In this document: positions 54,423 to 63,095 of the stretch, in pieces
Layout: every line of letters starts with the position of its first letter
Position numbering within the stretch: the stretch's first letter is position 1
Source: Pseudomonadales bacterium
Lineage (GTDB): Bacteria; Pseudomonadota; Gammaproteobacteria; Pseudomonadales; Halieaceae
Reading direction: 5' to 3'
Assembly: GCA_024234675.1 (NCBI GenBank)
Contig: JACKNU010000011.1
Span: 1-64,000, forward strand
Length of the DNA stretch: 64,000 bases
Notes under the pieces: model-generated
The model's input: only the letters and a program-made list of their open reading frames with translations
Told to the model about the DNA's origin: nothing
The model's database searches: none
Program-made: the position numbers and the translations under genes

Positions 54423-54471
54423 TGTTACCAAACTACCCTGCTTTATGTAACGGCAGCAGTGCCGGGTAACG
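54423..54471. promoter_or_regulatory. Possible CbrB upstream activating sites
   Basis: TGTTAC (54423-54428), GTAACG (54447-54452) and GTAACG (54466-54471) lie 75-125 bases upstream of the -24 box, the right place for a sigma-54 activator. The CbrB site reported in Pseudomonas putida, as I recall it, is TGTTAC with GTAACA 12-14 bases away; here the inverted pair is 18 apart, so the match is partial. Confidence 0.45.
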
Positions 54472-54472
54472 C

Positions 54473-55909
54473 TCACTTTCCCTGGGATACGCTTCTTTTG
54501 CGCTGGCTGGCGGCCACGGGTTTGCTGCGGGGAATGCCCAGGCGCTGGCGTCGCTCCCACAGGCATTTGCGGCTGACGCCCAGTTTCTGGGCCAGTTCGG
54601 TCTCGCTCATGGAGTCCTGGTGTTCCATCACGAAGCGCTGGAAGTAATCCTCCAGCGACAGGTCTTCCATGGGGTCGCTGTTGCTGCTGGCGGACCTGCG
54701 CTGCGGTTGCCCCAGGCCGGGCTGGCCGCGCAGGCGGTTGATATTCACCAGTTCCAGGTCTATGCCCAGGGTCTCGTTGTCTATCTCGTCCCCGTCGGTG
54801 AGGATCACCGCCCGCTCGATGGCGTGTTCCAGCTCCCGCACGTTCCCGGGCCACTGGTAGGTGGTTATGGCCTGGATCGCGCGCGGGGAGAGCTTCATGG
54901 TCGGCTTGCCAAGGCGCTCGGTCTGGGCAAGCAGCAGGCACTCCGCCAGGTGCAGGATGTCCTTGCCGCGCTCGCGCAGGGGGGGCAGTGCCAGTTGCAG
55001 TACGTTGATGCGGTAAAACAGGTCCTGGCGGAAGCCGCCATCGGCGGCCAGGCTGTGCAGGTCGCGGTGGGTGGCGCAGATCAGGCGCACGTCCACCTTG
55101 CGCGAGTGCACCGAGCCGATACGGCGAATCTCGCCCTCCTGGATAAAGCGCAACAGGCGCGCCTGGGCCTCCATGGGCAGTTCGCCGATTTCATCCAGGA
55201 ACAGGGTGCCGCCGTCGGCCGCCTCGATCAGGCCCATACGGCTGGCGTTGGCGCCCGTGAAGGCGCCCTTCTCGTAGCCGAACAGCTCCGACTCGATCAG
55301 GGTATCCGGGATCGCGGCGCAGTTGACTGAAATCAGCGTCTTGTCCGCACGCTGGCTGTGGCGATGCACGCTGCGGGCGACGATTTCCTTGCCGGTCCCG
55401 GTTTCACCCAGCACCAGCACCGTGGAATCGGTGGGGGCCACCTTGCGAATATGTTCAAACAGGGTCTGCATGGCCGGGCAGTTGCCCAGTATCCCGCTGA
55501 GGCCGTCATCGTCGGCCCGCGCCCCGACGCGTTCCTGTTGCGGCGCCTGCCGCGGCGCGGGGTGGTCGGCAATGATACGCTGCACTGCGGCAATCATGTC
55601 GCTGTGATCGAAGGGCTTGGCGATGTAGTCCACAGCCCCCATGCGCATGGAGTCGACCGCGGAGCGCAGGCTGGCATAACTGGTCATGATGAGCACGGGC
55701 ACCTCACCCGCCTTGCTGATCAGGTCGGTACCCGGGGCGCCGGGCAGGCGCAAATCGCTGATAATCAGGTCGAAGTCTTCCAGTTCATTGGCGGTGATCG
55801 CTTCCTGCACGGAACCGGATTCAATGACCTGGTAGTTGTTGCGCTCCAGCAGCCTGCGCAGGGCGGTGCGGATGACGGTCTCGTCTTCGACAATGAGGAT
55901 TCTGTGCAT
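54473..55909 (-). CDS. cbrB: Sigma-54 response regulator CbrB
   Basis: A 478-residue NtrC-type activator, the same length as Pseudomonas CbrB. Receiver domain with phosphoacceptor Asp52 (LIISDLRLPG) and KPFDH; AAA+ domain with Walker A GETGTGKE near 167 and the sigma-54 contact loop GAFTGA near 213; C-terminal Fis-type helix-turn-helix ELAQKLGVSRKCLWERRQRLG. I use the ATG at 55909; a TTG one codon earlier is possible. Its cognate kinase is upstream and its expected target, the CrcZ-like promoter, directly downstream. Confidence 0.93.
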   Translation of the reverse strand: MHRILIVEDETVIRTALRRLLERNNYQVIESGSVQEAITANELEDFDLIISDLRLPGAPGTDLISKAGEVPVLIMTSYASLRSAVDSMRMGAVDYIAKPFDHSDMIAAVQRIIADHPAPRQAPQQERVGARADDDGLSGILGNCPAMQTLFEHIRKVAPTDSTVLVLGETGTGKEIVARSVHRHSQRADKTLISVNCAAIPDTLIESELFGYEKGAFTGANASRMGLIEAADGGTLFLDEIGELPMEAQARLLRFIQEGEIRRIGSVHSRKVDVRLICATHRDLHSLAADGGFRQDLFYRINVLQLALPPLRERGKDILHLAECLLLAQTERLGKPTMKLSPRAIQAITTYQWPGNVRELEHAIERAVILTDGDEIDNETLGIDLELVNINRLRGQPGLGQPQRRSASSNSDPMEDLSLEDYFQRFVMEHQDSMSETELAQKLGVSRKCLWERRQRLGIPRSKPVAASQRKRSVSQGK

Positions 55910-55923
55910 CAAGTGTTACCTCG

Positions 55924-55940
55924 TGTGTACATGCTACACA
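55924..55940. promoter_or_regulatory. Inverted repeat just upstream of cbrB
   Basis: TGTGTA-CATGC-TACACA is a perfect 6-5-6 inverted repeat ending 15 bases before the cbrB start, in the 90-base cbrA-cbrB gap. It could be an operator for a separate cbrB promoter, or a leader hairpin. Confidence 0.35.
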
Positions 55941-55999
55941 ACATACTATTCCGCTTGCCTGGATTCCAGTAAAAGCGCCAATTCGCCGGCGGTGCCTGC

Positions 56000-58990
56000 C
56001 TAGCCGAGCTCGAAGGCGGCGCCATAATCCGCGGCGGGCAGTTGCAGGGTTACCCGGGTGCCCGGATTGGGACCGCTCTGCAGGGGGCTGGCTATGCTCA
56101 CGCTGCCCCCCATGTCGTCCATGATGCTGAACACCAGCGCCAGGCCCAGGCCGGTGCCGGCGCCGGGGTCCTTGGTCGTGTAAAAGGGCTCGAAAACATG
56201 ACCCAACTGCCCCGGCGGGATGCCACAGCCGTCGTCTTCCACCGCGATGGTAACCCGTTCGCCATCGCTGGCAGCCAGTATCCTGACCTGGCCGTATTCG
56301 TTGCAGGCATCCCTGGCGTTGCCCAGCAGGTTGACGAATACCTGCAGCAGGCGCTGGCTGTCCGCCAGCACCAGGGTTTCGCGATCGCAGAGGTTGGCGA
56401 ATTCCACGGGCCTGGCCTGGCGGTCCAGGGTCAGCAGGTGCACGGCCTCGTCCACGCAGTCCGCCAGGTTCGACGCTGCCAGGGAGATCTCGCCGCTGGA
56501 GGAGCCCGCGTGGGAAAAGTTTACCAGCGATTCGACGATGCGGCTGATACGGTCGGTCTGCTTGAGTATGTCCCTGGCCGAGTGCTGGATCTCCTCGGGG
56601 TCGGTCTCGTATTCCAGGTTCTGGGCCAGGCAGGCGATGCCCGTGACGGGGTTGCCGATTTCGTGGGCAACCCCGGCGGCGAGGCGGCCGATAGAGGCCA
56701 GGCGCTCGTTGTGCAGCAACTCCTCCTCCAGCAACTCGAAGTCGGTTATATCCTCCACCAGGATAATCGTATCGGCGCGCGGCGCGCCCGCGTCGTCGGT
56801 AACGGCCTCGGTCTTGTGGAGGCTGATCCAGCAGGGCCGCTCCGGGTCCGTGGTCACCTCGGATTTCAGCACGGTGTGGTTGTCGCCCCGGTTGAAATCC
56901 CCCAGGACCCTTCCCCAGGGCGGCGCCAGCGAGCCCAGCAGCGAGCCCAGTACCTGCTGCGGGGCGATGCCGGTAATCTTTTGCATGCTGCGATTCCAGA
57001 TCAGTATCTCGTCATCGATGCCCACCGAGCACACGCCTATGGGCAGCTTGTCCAGGGTTTCCCGATAGTGCCGCCGCAGGTTGTTGAGGTCCGCCGCCAG
57101 CCCGGTAAAACTCGACTGCGCCCGGTCCAGTTTGCGCTCGATCAGGTGGATATCCTCAGAGGCGCCGCCCAGTCCCGTCTGGAAGGGGATGCAGCTTTCG
57201 ATGATGCCGTGGGCCACCGCGGGTCCGAGCAGGCCGGACAGGTTGGCCTCTATCCTGGCGCGCAGTCGCCGCAGGGCGTAGGGGCGCGATTCCTCCGGTG
57301 AAAATTGCAGCTCGGACAGCGCCCGGGCGACCTCCACCTGGGCGGTCTTCTCGCCCAGGGCGGCGGCCAGCGCATCGGCGAAGTCGGCGGCGGAGCCCAG
57401 CGCCAGGGTCTGGCGTACCGGTCGCGCCTTGTCATCCATGGAGCATATCTCGGCAGCGATGCGCTCCTCCCTGCTGGGGCTGGTGAGCAGGGATACCACC
57501 AACAGCAAGGCCGCATTCAGGCCCAGGGAGTACATGATGGCGTTGGCCCAGCGTTGGTCGCCGCTGCCCAGCAACTGCTCGCCCAGGGTGGCCAGCGCGG
57601 CAATCGGGTACTCGCCCGCCAACGGTAGCAGCATGGCGAGGAACCACAGGCTGAGACCGCCCGCCATTCCCGTCAGCAGGCCCTTGCGATTGGCACCGGG
57701 CCAGTACAGGGTGGCCACCACGCCGGGCAGGAACTGCAGGGTGCCGGAGAGCGCCACCAGGGCCAGTTGGGTGAGCGTCTGGCTGCCGCTGAGGGCCTTG
57801 AAAAATGCGTATCCCGCGAGAATCAGGATGCCGATAAGCGTGCGCCGCAGCCATTTGAGCTGGCTGTAAATATTCTGCTCCCGGTCTATCTGCAACAGCC
57901 GGGTAGGCAGGATCAGGTGGTTCAGGCACATATTCGCCAGGGCCAGCGTGGTGACGATAATGGTGGCGCTGGCGGCGGACAATCCGGCCACGAATGCCGC
58001 CGCGCTTACGAAGGTGGAGCCGGATGTCAGCCCCAGGGCCAGGCCTGTGTAATCGATGGGCAGGGAATGCCCCAGCTTGAGGCCCGCCCAGGTGACCGGC
58101 AGCACCGGCAGGCTGAGCAGCATCAGGTACAGGGGCAGGCCCCAACTGGCACTGCGCAGGTAGCGGCTTTCGGTGTTCTCGGCGAAAGCCATATGGAAAA
58201 TGTGCGGCATGCATACCGCGCCGGCAAAAAAGATGAGCAGCAGTGCCCGCGCGGTACTGTCGCGCATGGATTCCTGCAGGGTGTCGCCCACCTGCGGATT
58301 CTGGCCCAGCCAGACTTCCAGGTTGCCGGGGCCGCCGAACACGCCGTACACGGCGGCCACCAGCAGCACCAGCATGGCCGCGAGCTTTACCAGGGATTCG
58401 AAGGCAATGGCCGTCACCAGGCCGGTATTGCGCTGTTGCGAAGAGATGTGCCGGGTGCCGAACAGGATCGAGAAAACCGTGATGATGATGCAGAACAGCA
58501 GTGCCAGGCCGTCCTGGCGGTTGTCGCGGGAAAACAGCTTGTCGGCGCCGCCGGCCATGATCTGGATGCTGTCGGCCACCGCCTGTATCTGCAGGGCGAG
58601 CAGGGGCAGCAGGGTCAGGCACATGGCCATGGTGATCGCGGCCCCTACCCATGGACTGCGAAAGCGAAACGCCAGCAGGTCGGCCAGGGAAGACAGCTGG
58701 TAGACCCGGCACAGGCGCAGCAGCGGCACCAGCAGCAGGGCCGCCATGACGAACATGAAGACCACCCCGCCGTAGTACAGCATGAAGCTGTAGCCGTAGC
58801 GGTGGGCCAGTTCCATCACCCCGTTGCTGGCCATGGCCCCCGCAAACACGCCCAGGGACAGTACATAGGTAGCGGGGTGGTTGCTCACCCGTTCCGGGAT
58901 GATGCCCCGGTCCGCCAGGTGGGCAACCGCGAACAGGCCGGTGAGATAGACGACGATGAACAGCAGTATCTGGACGAGGCTAAAGCTCAT
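56000..58990 (-). CDS. cbrA: Sensor kinase CbrA with sodium/solute symporter domain
   Basis: A 996-residue fusion. About residues 1-500 form a sodium:solute symporter (SLC5) domain with some 13 membrane helices. A STAC-like linker follows (about 510-610), then a PAS domain (about 640-750, LDKLPIGVCSVGIDDEILIWN), a HisKA domain with the phospho-His in AAGVAHEIGNP near 775, and a HATPase with NLLGNARDA, DDGCGIP and GTGLGLALV. In Pseudomonas CbrA governs carbon/nitrogen balance and histidine use. The ATG lies inside the end of the small upstream gene. Confidence 0.94.
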   Translation of the reverse strand: MSFSLVQILLFIVVYLTGLFAVAHLADRGIIPERVSNHPATYVLSLGVFAGAMASNGVMELAHRYGYSFMLYYGGVVFMFVMAALLLVPLLRLCRVYQLSSLADLLAFRFRSPWVGAAITMAMCLTLLPLLALQIQAVADSIQIMAGGADKLFSRDNRQDGLALLFCIIITVFSILFGTRHISSQQRNTGLVTAIAFESLVKLAAMLVLLVAAVYGVFGGPGNLEVWLGQNPQVGDTLQESMRDSTARALLLIFFAGAVCMPHIFHMAFAENTESRYLRSASWGLPLYLMLLSLPVLPVTWAGLKLGHSLPIDYTGLALGLTSGSTFVSAAAFVAGLSAASATIIVTTLALANMCLNHLILPTRLLQIDREQNIYSQLKWLRRTLIGILILAGYAFFKALSGSQTLTQLALVALSGTLQFLPGVVATLYWPGANRKGLLTGMAGGLSLWFLAMLLPLAGEYPIAALATLGEQLLGSGDQRWANAIMYSLGLNAALLLVVSLLTSPSREERIAAEICSMDDKARPVRQTLALGSAADFADALAAALGEKTAQVEVARALSELQFSPEESRPYALRRLRARIEANLSGLLGPAVAHGIIESCIPFQTGLGGASEDIHLIERKLDRAQSSFTGLAADLNNLRRHYRETLDKLPIGVCSVGIDDEILIWNRSMQKITGIAPQQVLGSLLGSLAPPWGRVLGDFNRGDNHTVLKSEVTTDPERPCWISLHKTEAVTDDAGAPRADTIILVEDITDFELLEEELLHNERLASIGRLAAGVAHEIGNPVTGIACLAQNLEYETDPEEIQHSARDILKQTDRISRIVESLVNFSHAGSSSGEISLAASNLADCVDEAVHLLTLDRQARPVEFANLCDRETLVLADSQRLLQVFVNLLGNARDACNEYGQVRILAASDGERVTIAVEDDGCGIPPGQLGHVFEPFYTTKDPGAGTGLGLALVFSIMDDMGGSVSIASPLQSGPNPGTRVTLQLPAADYGAAFELG

Positions 58991-59156
58991 CCGGGTACCT
59001 CGTGCGCTGGTTCAGGTAGGCGGCGAAGATCACCAGCAGCCACAGGGGGTAGGGTCGGTACCAGGCGGTCCCGGAGTGAAATACCCATTCTTCGACGGCG
59101 GGAGAAAAGATCAGGAACACTCCCACCGCCAGCAGCAACAGACGGTTGATATACAT
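58980..59156 (-). CDS. cbrX: CbrX-like small membrane protein
   Basis: A 58-residue ORF starting MYINRLLLLAVGVFLIFSPA and ending NQRTRYPDEL, too short for a 60-residue cutoff. It has two hydrophobic segments (about 5-20 and 38-48) separated by EEWVFHSGTAWYRPYP. Its stop lies 11 bases inside cbrA, so translation is coupled, and AGGGGAAA precedes its ATG. Pseudomonas has a small gene, cbrX, overlapping cbrA in the same place. The name rests on position, size and topology; sequence identity was not tested. Confidence 0.8.
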   Translation of the reverse strand: MYINRLLLLAVGVFLIFSPAVEEWVFHSGTAWYRPYPLWLLVIFAAYLNQRTRYPDEL

Positions 59157-59233
59157 TGACCGGGTTTCCCCTGATAGCGCGTGGCAGTCGATACTACTGA
59201 AGCGGCATTAAGCGGTAAAGCGCGGGGCTGACC

Positions 59234-60148
59234 CTAGCGGGGTTGCCAGGTGGCGGACGTCGCGGTTATGGACAGTACGGCGGGGACGGCCTGCAGCGTC
59301 CAGTTGACGCTGGCAAAGGCCAGTATATCCGCCACGGCGTCCACCTCTTCAGGGGGTTGCGGCTGTCCCAGGAAACGCAGCGCGGCGCGCAGGTTGGCGG
59401 CTGCCCGCTCGTCCCGCAGTGGCGGGGCGTGATTTTGTTTGCTGAGCTTGTGGCCGGCGGCATCGGTGATCACCGGCAGGTGGCAGTAGGAGGGGGTGGG
59501 CGCCTGCAGCAGCTGCTGCAGGAAGATCTGGCGGCCGGTGGAGTCCAGCAGGTCGGAGCCGCGCACGATGTGGGTGACCTCCTGCCAGGCGTCGTCTACC
59601 ACCACGGCCAGCTGGTAGGCGTCCAGGCCATCCTTGCGCTTGACCACGAAATCGGCGATTTCCGCGCCCAGCGCGATTTCCCGGGCGCCCTGCACCCGGT
59701 CGATAAAGCGGATGCGGCAAGCGGCGGGTACTGACAGCCGGACAGCAACCGGTTCGCTGAGTGTCGCCTGGCGCTCCCGGCAGTGGCCGCAACAGGCGCC
59801 GCCCGGCCCCAGCAGCTGCCGGGTGCAGTCGCAGCGGAACAGGTGATGGTCGCGCTCGAGTTGGGCCAGGGCCGCGGCGTAGGCCGGGCCGCGTTGGCTT
59901 TGCCACAGGACCTCGCCATCCCAGTGCAGTCCGTGGGCTTCCAGGCTGGAGAGGATGCGCTTCGCGGCGCCGGCTTCCTCCCGGGGTGGATCCAGGTCTT
60001 CCATGCGCACCAGCCACAATCCGCGGTGGTGGCGGGCGTCCAGGTAACTGGCCAGGGCCGCAATCAGTGAGCCCTGGTGCAGCGGGCCGGTGGGGGAGGG
60101 GGCAAAACGCCCCCGGTAGGGTCGGTCAGAAATCAGGGGGTCCCGCAA
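59234..60148 (-). CDS. gluQ: Glutamyl-Q tRNA(Asp) synthetase
   Basis: A 304-residue truncated glutamyl-tRNA synthetase that attaches Glu to queuosine 34 of tRNA-Asp. The HIGH-type motif is FAPSPTGPLHQGSL, the zinc ligands are in CDCTRQLLGPGGACCGHC, and the KMSKS-type motif is HKLSKQNHA. No anticodon-binding domain is present, as expected. The start is a TTG at 60148, eight bases after the dksA stop; no ATG fits. Confidence 0.93.
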   Translation of the reverse strand: MRDPLISDRPYRGRFAPSPTGPLHQGSLIAALASYLDARHHRGLWLVRMEDLDPPREEAGAAKRILSSLEAHGLHWDGEVLWQSQRGPAYAAALAQLERDHHLFRCDCTRQLLGPGGACCGHCRERQATLSEPVAVRLSVPAACRIRFIDRVQGAREIALGAEIADFVVKRKDGLDAYQLAVVVDDAWQEVTHIVRGSDLLDSTGRQIFLQQLLQAPTPSYCHLPVITDAAGHKLSKQNHAPPLRDERAAANLRAALRFLGQPQPPEEVDAVADILAFASVNWTLQAVPAVLSITATSATWQPR

Positions 60149-60156
60149 TGACGGAC

Positions 60157-60600
60157 TCAGCCCATTTCCTGTCTTTCCTTGATCTCGTCAAGGGTTTTGC
60201 AGTCTATGCACAGGTTGGCTGTAGGCCTGGCTTCCAGGCGCTTGATGCCGATCTCCACACCGCAGGCATCGCAGAAGCCGTAGTCGTCCTGATCGATGCG
60301 TTCCATGGTGGAATCGATTTTCTTGATGAGCTTGCGCTCCCGGTCGCGGGTCCGCAGTTCCAGGCTGAACTCTTCTTCCTGGGTGGCGCGATCCGCAGGA
60401 TCGGGGAAGTTGGCTGCCTCGTCCTTCATATGGGTGACAGTCCGGTCGACTTCCTGCATCAACTCGGATTTCCATTTCAGCAGGATGTTCCTGAAATGCT
60501 CGCGCTGCTTTTCGTTCATGTACTCTTCGCCGCGCTTGGGCTTGTACGGCACGAAGTTCTTGAAATCGGTAGTGGCTGCTTTTTTGGCTGCTCTAGGCAT
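60157..60600 (-). CDS. dksA: RNA polymerase-binding transcription factor DksA
   Basis: A 147-residue DksA, which with ppGpp tunes rRNA and amino acid promoters. The coiled coil carries the acidic tip DPADRATQEEE, and the four zinc cysteines are in FCDACGVEIG and LCIDCKTLDE. I use the ATG at 60600 (MPRAAKKAA) rather than the longer frame. The dksA-gluQ pair is standard. Confidence 0.97.
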   Translation of the reverse strand: MPRAAKKAATTDFKNFVPYKPKRGEEYMNEKQREHFRNILLKWKSELMQEVDRTVTHMKDEAANFPDPADRATQEEEFSLELRTRDRERKLIKKIDSTMERIDQDDYGFCDACGVEIGIKRLEARPTANLCIDCKTLDEIKERQEMG

Positions 60601-60828
60601 GGATCTGTTCCCACACTGCAAAAGTAACTAGGCAATACTCACAGGTATTAGTTGGCTGAATGGCCGGCGCGTTAAAGGGGTGCCCCAAACCAAGGGCGGA
60701 GAAACTACCAGATATCACCGACTGGTTCCACTATTTCATGAGAGATTTACCGGGGGGCCATTTCCCCCTCCCGGCCTGCTAGAATAAACCACCCTGGTAT
60801 GGGGTGGCCGCGCGGCAGGTGGGTGAGA

Positions 60829-61536
60829 GTGCATTTCGATAAATTGTTGACGGGAATCCTGCAGCGTCGCTACCAGCGCTTCCTCGCCGATGTGCAACTG
60901 GAGGACGGGCGGATCGTCACCGCCCACTGCCCCAACACCGGGGCGATGACCGGTTGCGCCGAACCCGGCGCGCGCGTCTGGCTGTCAACCAGCCAGGTTA
61001 AGACCCGCAAGTACCCGCACACCTGGGAACTGGTAGAGACCCCTGCCGGCATGGCCTGTGTGCACTCCGCCCTGGCCAATCGCGTATCCCGCGAGGCCTT
61101 TGCCGGCGCCCGGGTGCCCGGTTTCGAATCCTGCGACGCCATTCGCAGCGAGGTGAAGTACGGCCAGGGCAGTCGCGCCGACCTGCTGCTGGAGGGGCCG
61201 GACGGGCGGGTGTTCGTGGAGGTCAAGTCGGTGACCCTGTGCCGGGATGGCGGGCAGGGGGTGTTTCCCGACGCGGTGAGCGAGCGCGGGCGCAAGCACC
61301 TGCGGGAGTTGCAGTCCGTGCTGGGGCCCGATACCCGGGCGCTGCTGTTTTTCTGCGTATTCCACAATGGCATCGAGCGCGTCAGCGCCGCCGGCGATAT
61401 CGACCCGGCCTACCGCGAGGCGCTGGCGGAGGCCATGGCGGCGGGGGTGGAGGTGCTCGCCTGGCGGGCCACCGTCAGTACCCGCGGGATCACGCCGGCC
61501 GGCGCTCTGCCGTTTACCCTGGACCCGCAACCGTAA
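60829..61536 (+). CDS. sfsA: Sugar fermentation stimulation protein SfsA
   Basis: A 235-residue SfsA with ADVQLEDGRIVTAHCPNTGAM, KYGQGSRADLLLEG and VFVEVKSVTLCRDG, the last resembling a PD-(D/E)XK nuclease core. Its molecular role is unsettled. Of two nearby GTG codons, 60829 lies six bases after AGGTGG and gives MHFDKLLTGIL, close to the E. coli length of 234. It is divergent from dksA, as in many relatives. Confidence 0.94.
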   Translation: MHFDKLLTGILQRRYQRFLADVQLEDGRIVTAHCPNTGAMTGCAEPGARVWLSTSQVKTRKYPHTWELVETPAGMACVHSALANRVSREAFAGARVPGFESCDAIRSEVKYGQGSRADLLLEGPDGRVFVEVKSVTLCRDGGQGVFPDAVSERGRKHLRELQSVLGPDTRALLFFCVFHNGIERVSAAGDIDPAYREALAEAMAAGVEVLAWRATVSTRGITPAGALPFTLDPQP

Positions 61537-62264
61537 TGGTCCGGCAACTCACCCCGCTGCAACTGACCGGCCGGGAGGACAGCCACCTGGTGGAGTTGCC
61601 CTGCGGCAACCGCCTGCGGGCCGAGGCGGCCCGGGCCTTCGGCCGCCTGCAGGCCGAAGCGGCCGAGGCGGGATTTGCACTGGCTATCGCCAGCAGCTTC
61701 CGCTCCTATGAGCGGCAGCGCAGCATCTGGAATGGCAAGGCCGGCGGACAGCGGCCGGTGCACGACGACGCCGGGCGCCCTGTGGACATGGCCACCCTGT
61801 CCCGGGGTGAACAGTTGCGCGCCATCCTGCGCTACTCGGCCATACCCGGCACCTCGCGCCACCACTGGGGTACCGACCTGGATGTTTACGATGCAGCTGC
61901 GCTGCCGGCGGATTACCGGTTGCAGTTATCGCCCCGGGAGGTGGCGCCGGGCGGGTTGTTCGACCCCCTGCACCGCTGGCTTGACGAGCGCATGGCGGCC
62001 GGGGCGTCGCACGGGTTTTTCCGGCCCTATGCCCGGGATACGGGAGGGGTCGCGCCGGAGCGCTGGCATCTCAGCTTCGCGCCGCTGGCGCAGGCCTGCG
62101 AGGCCCGGTTGAGCCGCGAGTTGCTGCTATCGTGCTGGGCGTGTGACCCGGGGGAGGAGCCGCTGGCCCTGCTGGATGAAATACAGGCGGATTTGCCTGC
62201 TATCCTTGCGCGCTATGTGGCGGTTGCGCCGGGATGGTGCCCTGCCCCGGGAACCGGGGCCTGA
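61536..62264 (+). CDS. M15-family D,D-carboxypeptidase-like protein
   Basis: A 242-residue VanY/LAS-type zinc peptidase. The fold is marked by ASSFRSYERQRSIW, zinc ligands His and Asp in SRHHWGTDLDVYD, and the catalytic Glu with third ligand His in ERWHLSF. It should cut D-Ala-D-Ala or a related peptidoglycan bond. No signal peptide is visible, which is odd for a periplasmic enzyme. The ATG overlaps the sfsA stop by one base (TAATG). Confidence 0.82.
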   Translation: MVRQLTPLQLTGREDSHLVELPCGNRLRAEAARAFGRLQAEAAEAGFALAIASSFRSYERQRSIWNGKAGGQRPVHDDAGRPVDMATLSRGEQLRAILRYSAIPGTSRHHWGTDLDVYDAAALPADYRLQLSPREVAPGGLFDPLHRWLDERMAAGASHGFFRPYARDTGGVAPERWHLSFAPLAQACEARLSRELLLSCWACDPGEEPLALLDEIQADLPAILARYVAVAPGWCPAPGTGA

Positions 62265-62266
62265 GG

Positions 62267-62294
62267 CCGGGGCGCGGTTTGGGCCGCGCCCCGG
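62267..62294. terminator. GC-rich hairpin between convergent genes
   Basis: CCGGGGCGCGG (62267-62277) pairs perfectly with CCGCGCCCCGG (62284-62294) around a six-base loop. It sits between the M15 gene and ppa, which converge. No T run flanks it on either strand, so bidirectional termination is inferred from position. Confidence 0.5.
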
Positions 62295-62303
62295 GGTCGC
62301 GAT

Positions 62304-62945
62304 TCAGCTCTTGGCCTGCTGGTGCAGGTGGCCGAAGTGATTCTGGTAGTCCTTCTCGGCGGCGGCGATGACCCGCAGGGCCTCATCGCGGCCGTAGACG
62401 AAATCGACCTTGATGTTGATCTCCTTGCCGGGAATCATCTTGTAGGTGGAGAAGTAGTGCTGCAGCCGCTCGGTCTTGATCGCCGGCAGGTCGGCGATGT
62501 CGTGTACATCACCCCAGATGTTGTCGCCTTCCAGTACCGCCACGATCTTGTCGTCCGCCTCGCCGCCATCGATCATCTGGATACCGCCGACCACACGGGC
62601 CTTGAGGATGATGTCGGTGCGGGTAATGTGGCGCTCTGAGAACACGCAGATGTCCAGCGGATCGCCGTCGGCGATATCGGCGTGGGGGCAGTGCTTGGCG
62701 ACTTCTTCCGCGCAGTAGGTGCGGGGGATGAAGCCGTAGAGGGCAGGGGGGCTGGAGGTGGTGCGCTGGGGCCGGTCAACCATCAGGAAACCGGACGCCT
62801 TGTCCAGTTCGTACTTGACCACGTCATCGGGCGTCATCTCGATATAAACGCGGACGATGTCCTCGCTTTTGGCGCCGTCCGGACGGGCGTGCAGCCCGTG
62901 CCAGGGGTGACGGCGCCAGCGGTTGAAATTCTGATTGCTATACAT
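62304..62945 (-). CDS. ppa: Inorganic pyrophosphatase (family I)
   Basis: A 213-residue soluble pyrophosphatase. The metal-binding core is DGDPLDICVF, with further acidic residues in GEADDKIVAVLEGDN; the substrate lysines and the NIKVDFVYG strand are present. It has an N-terminal extension (NFNRWRRHPWHGLHA) relative to E. coli Ppa and resembles the longer, eukaryote-like branch. It lies 150 bases downstream of the PPi-dependent kinase gene. Confidence 0.9.
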   Translation of the reverse strand: MYSNQNFNRWRRHPWHGLHARPDGAKSEDIVRVYIEMTPDDVVKYELDKASGFLMVDRPQRTTSSPPALYGFIPRTYCAEEVAKHCPHADIADGDPLDICVFSERHITRTDIILKARVVGGIQMIDGGEADDKIVAVLEGDNIWGDVHDIADLPAIKTERLQHYFSTYKMIPGKEINIKVDFVYGRDEALRVIAAAEKDYQNHFGHLHQQAKS

Positions 62946-63095
62946 GGTTATGCCCTGTTTCTTGGTTCGCTATGGAGGCGGGCATTGTACAGACTAAGGC
63001 GGGCGAAATCTCGCCGGATTCTGGCAAAAATTGCCATACGGGTCACGAAAAAGCCCCTTTGCCGGCGCTGTGTCCCGCCCGCGACCGGCGGCGTC

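Noticed and set aside
57767..59149. Plus-strand 460-codon ORF opposite cbrA and cbrX
   Set aside because: Antisense to the symporter-kinase gene; no motif and biased composition.
63046..63060. AAAAAGCCCCTTT as a terminator for the phosphofructokinase gene
   Set aside because: Only one arm of a terminator-like sequence is present; I found no complementary arm next to the T run.
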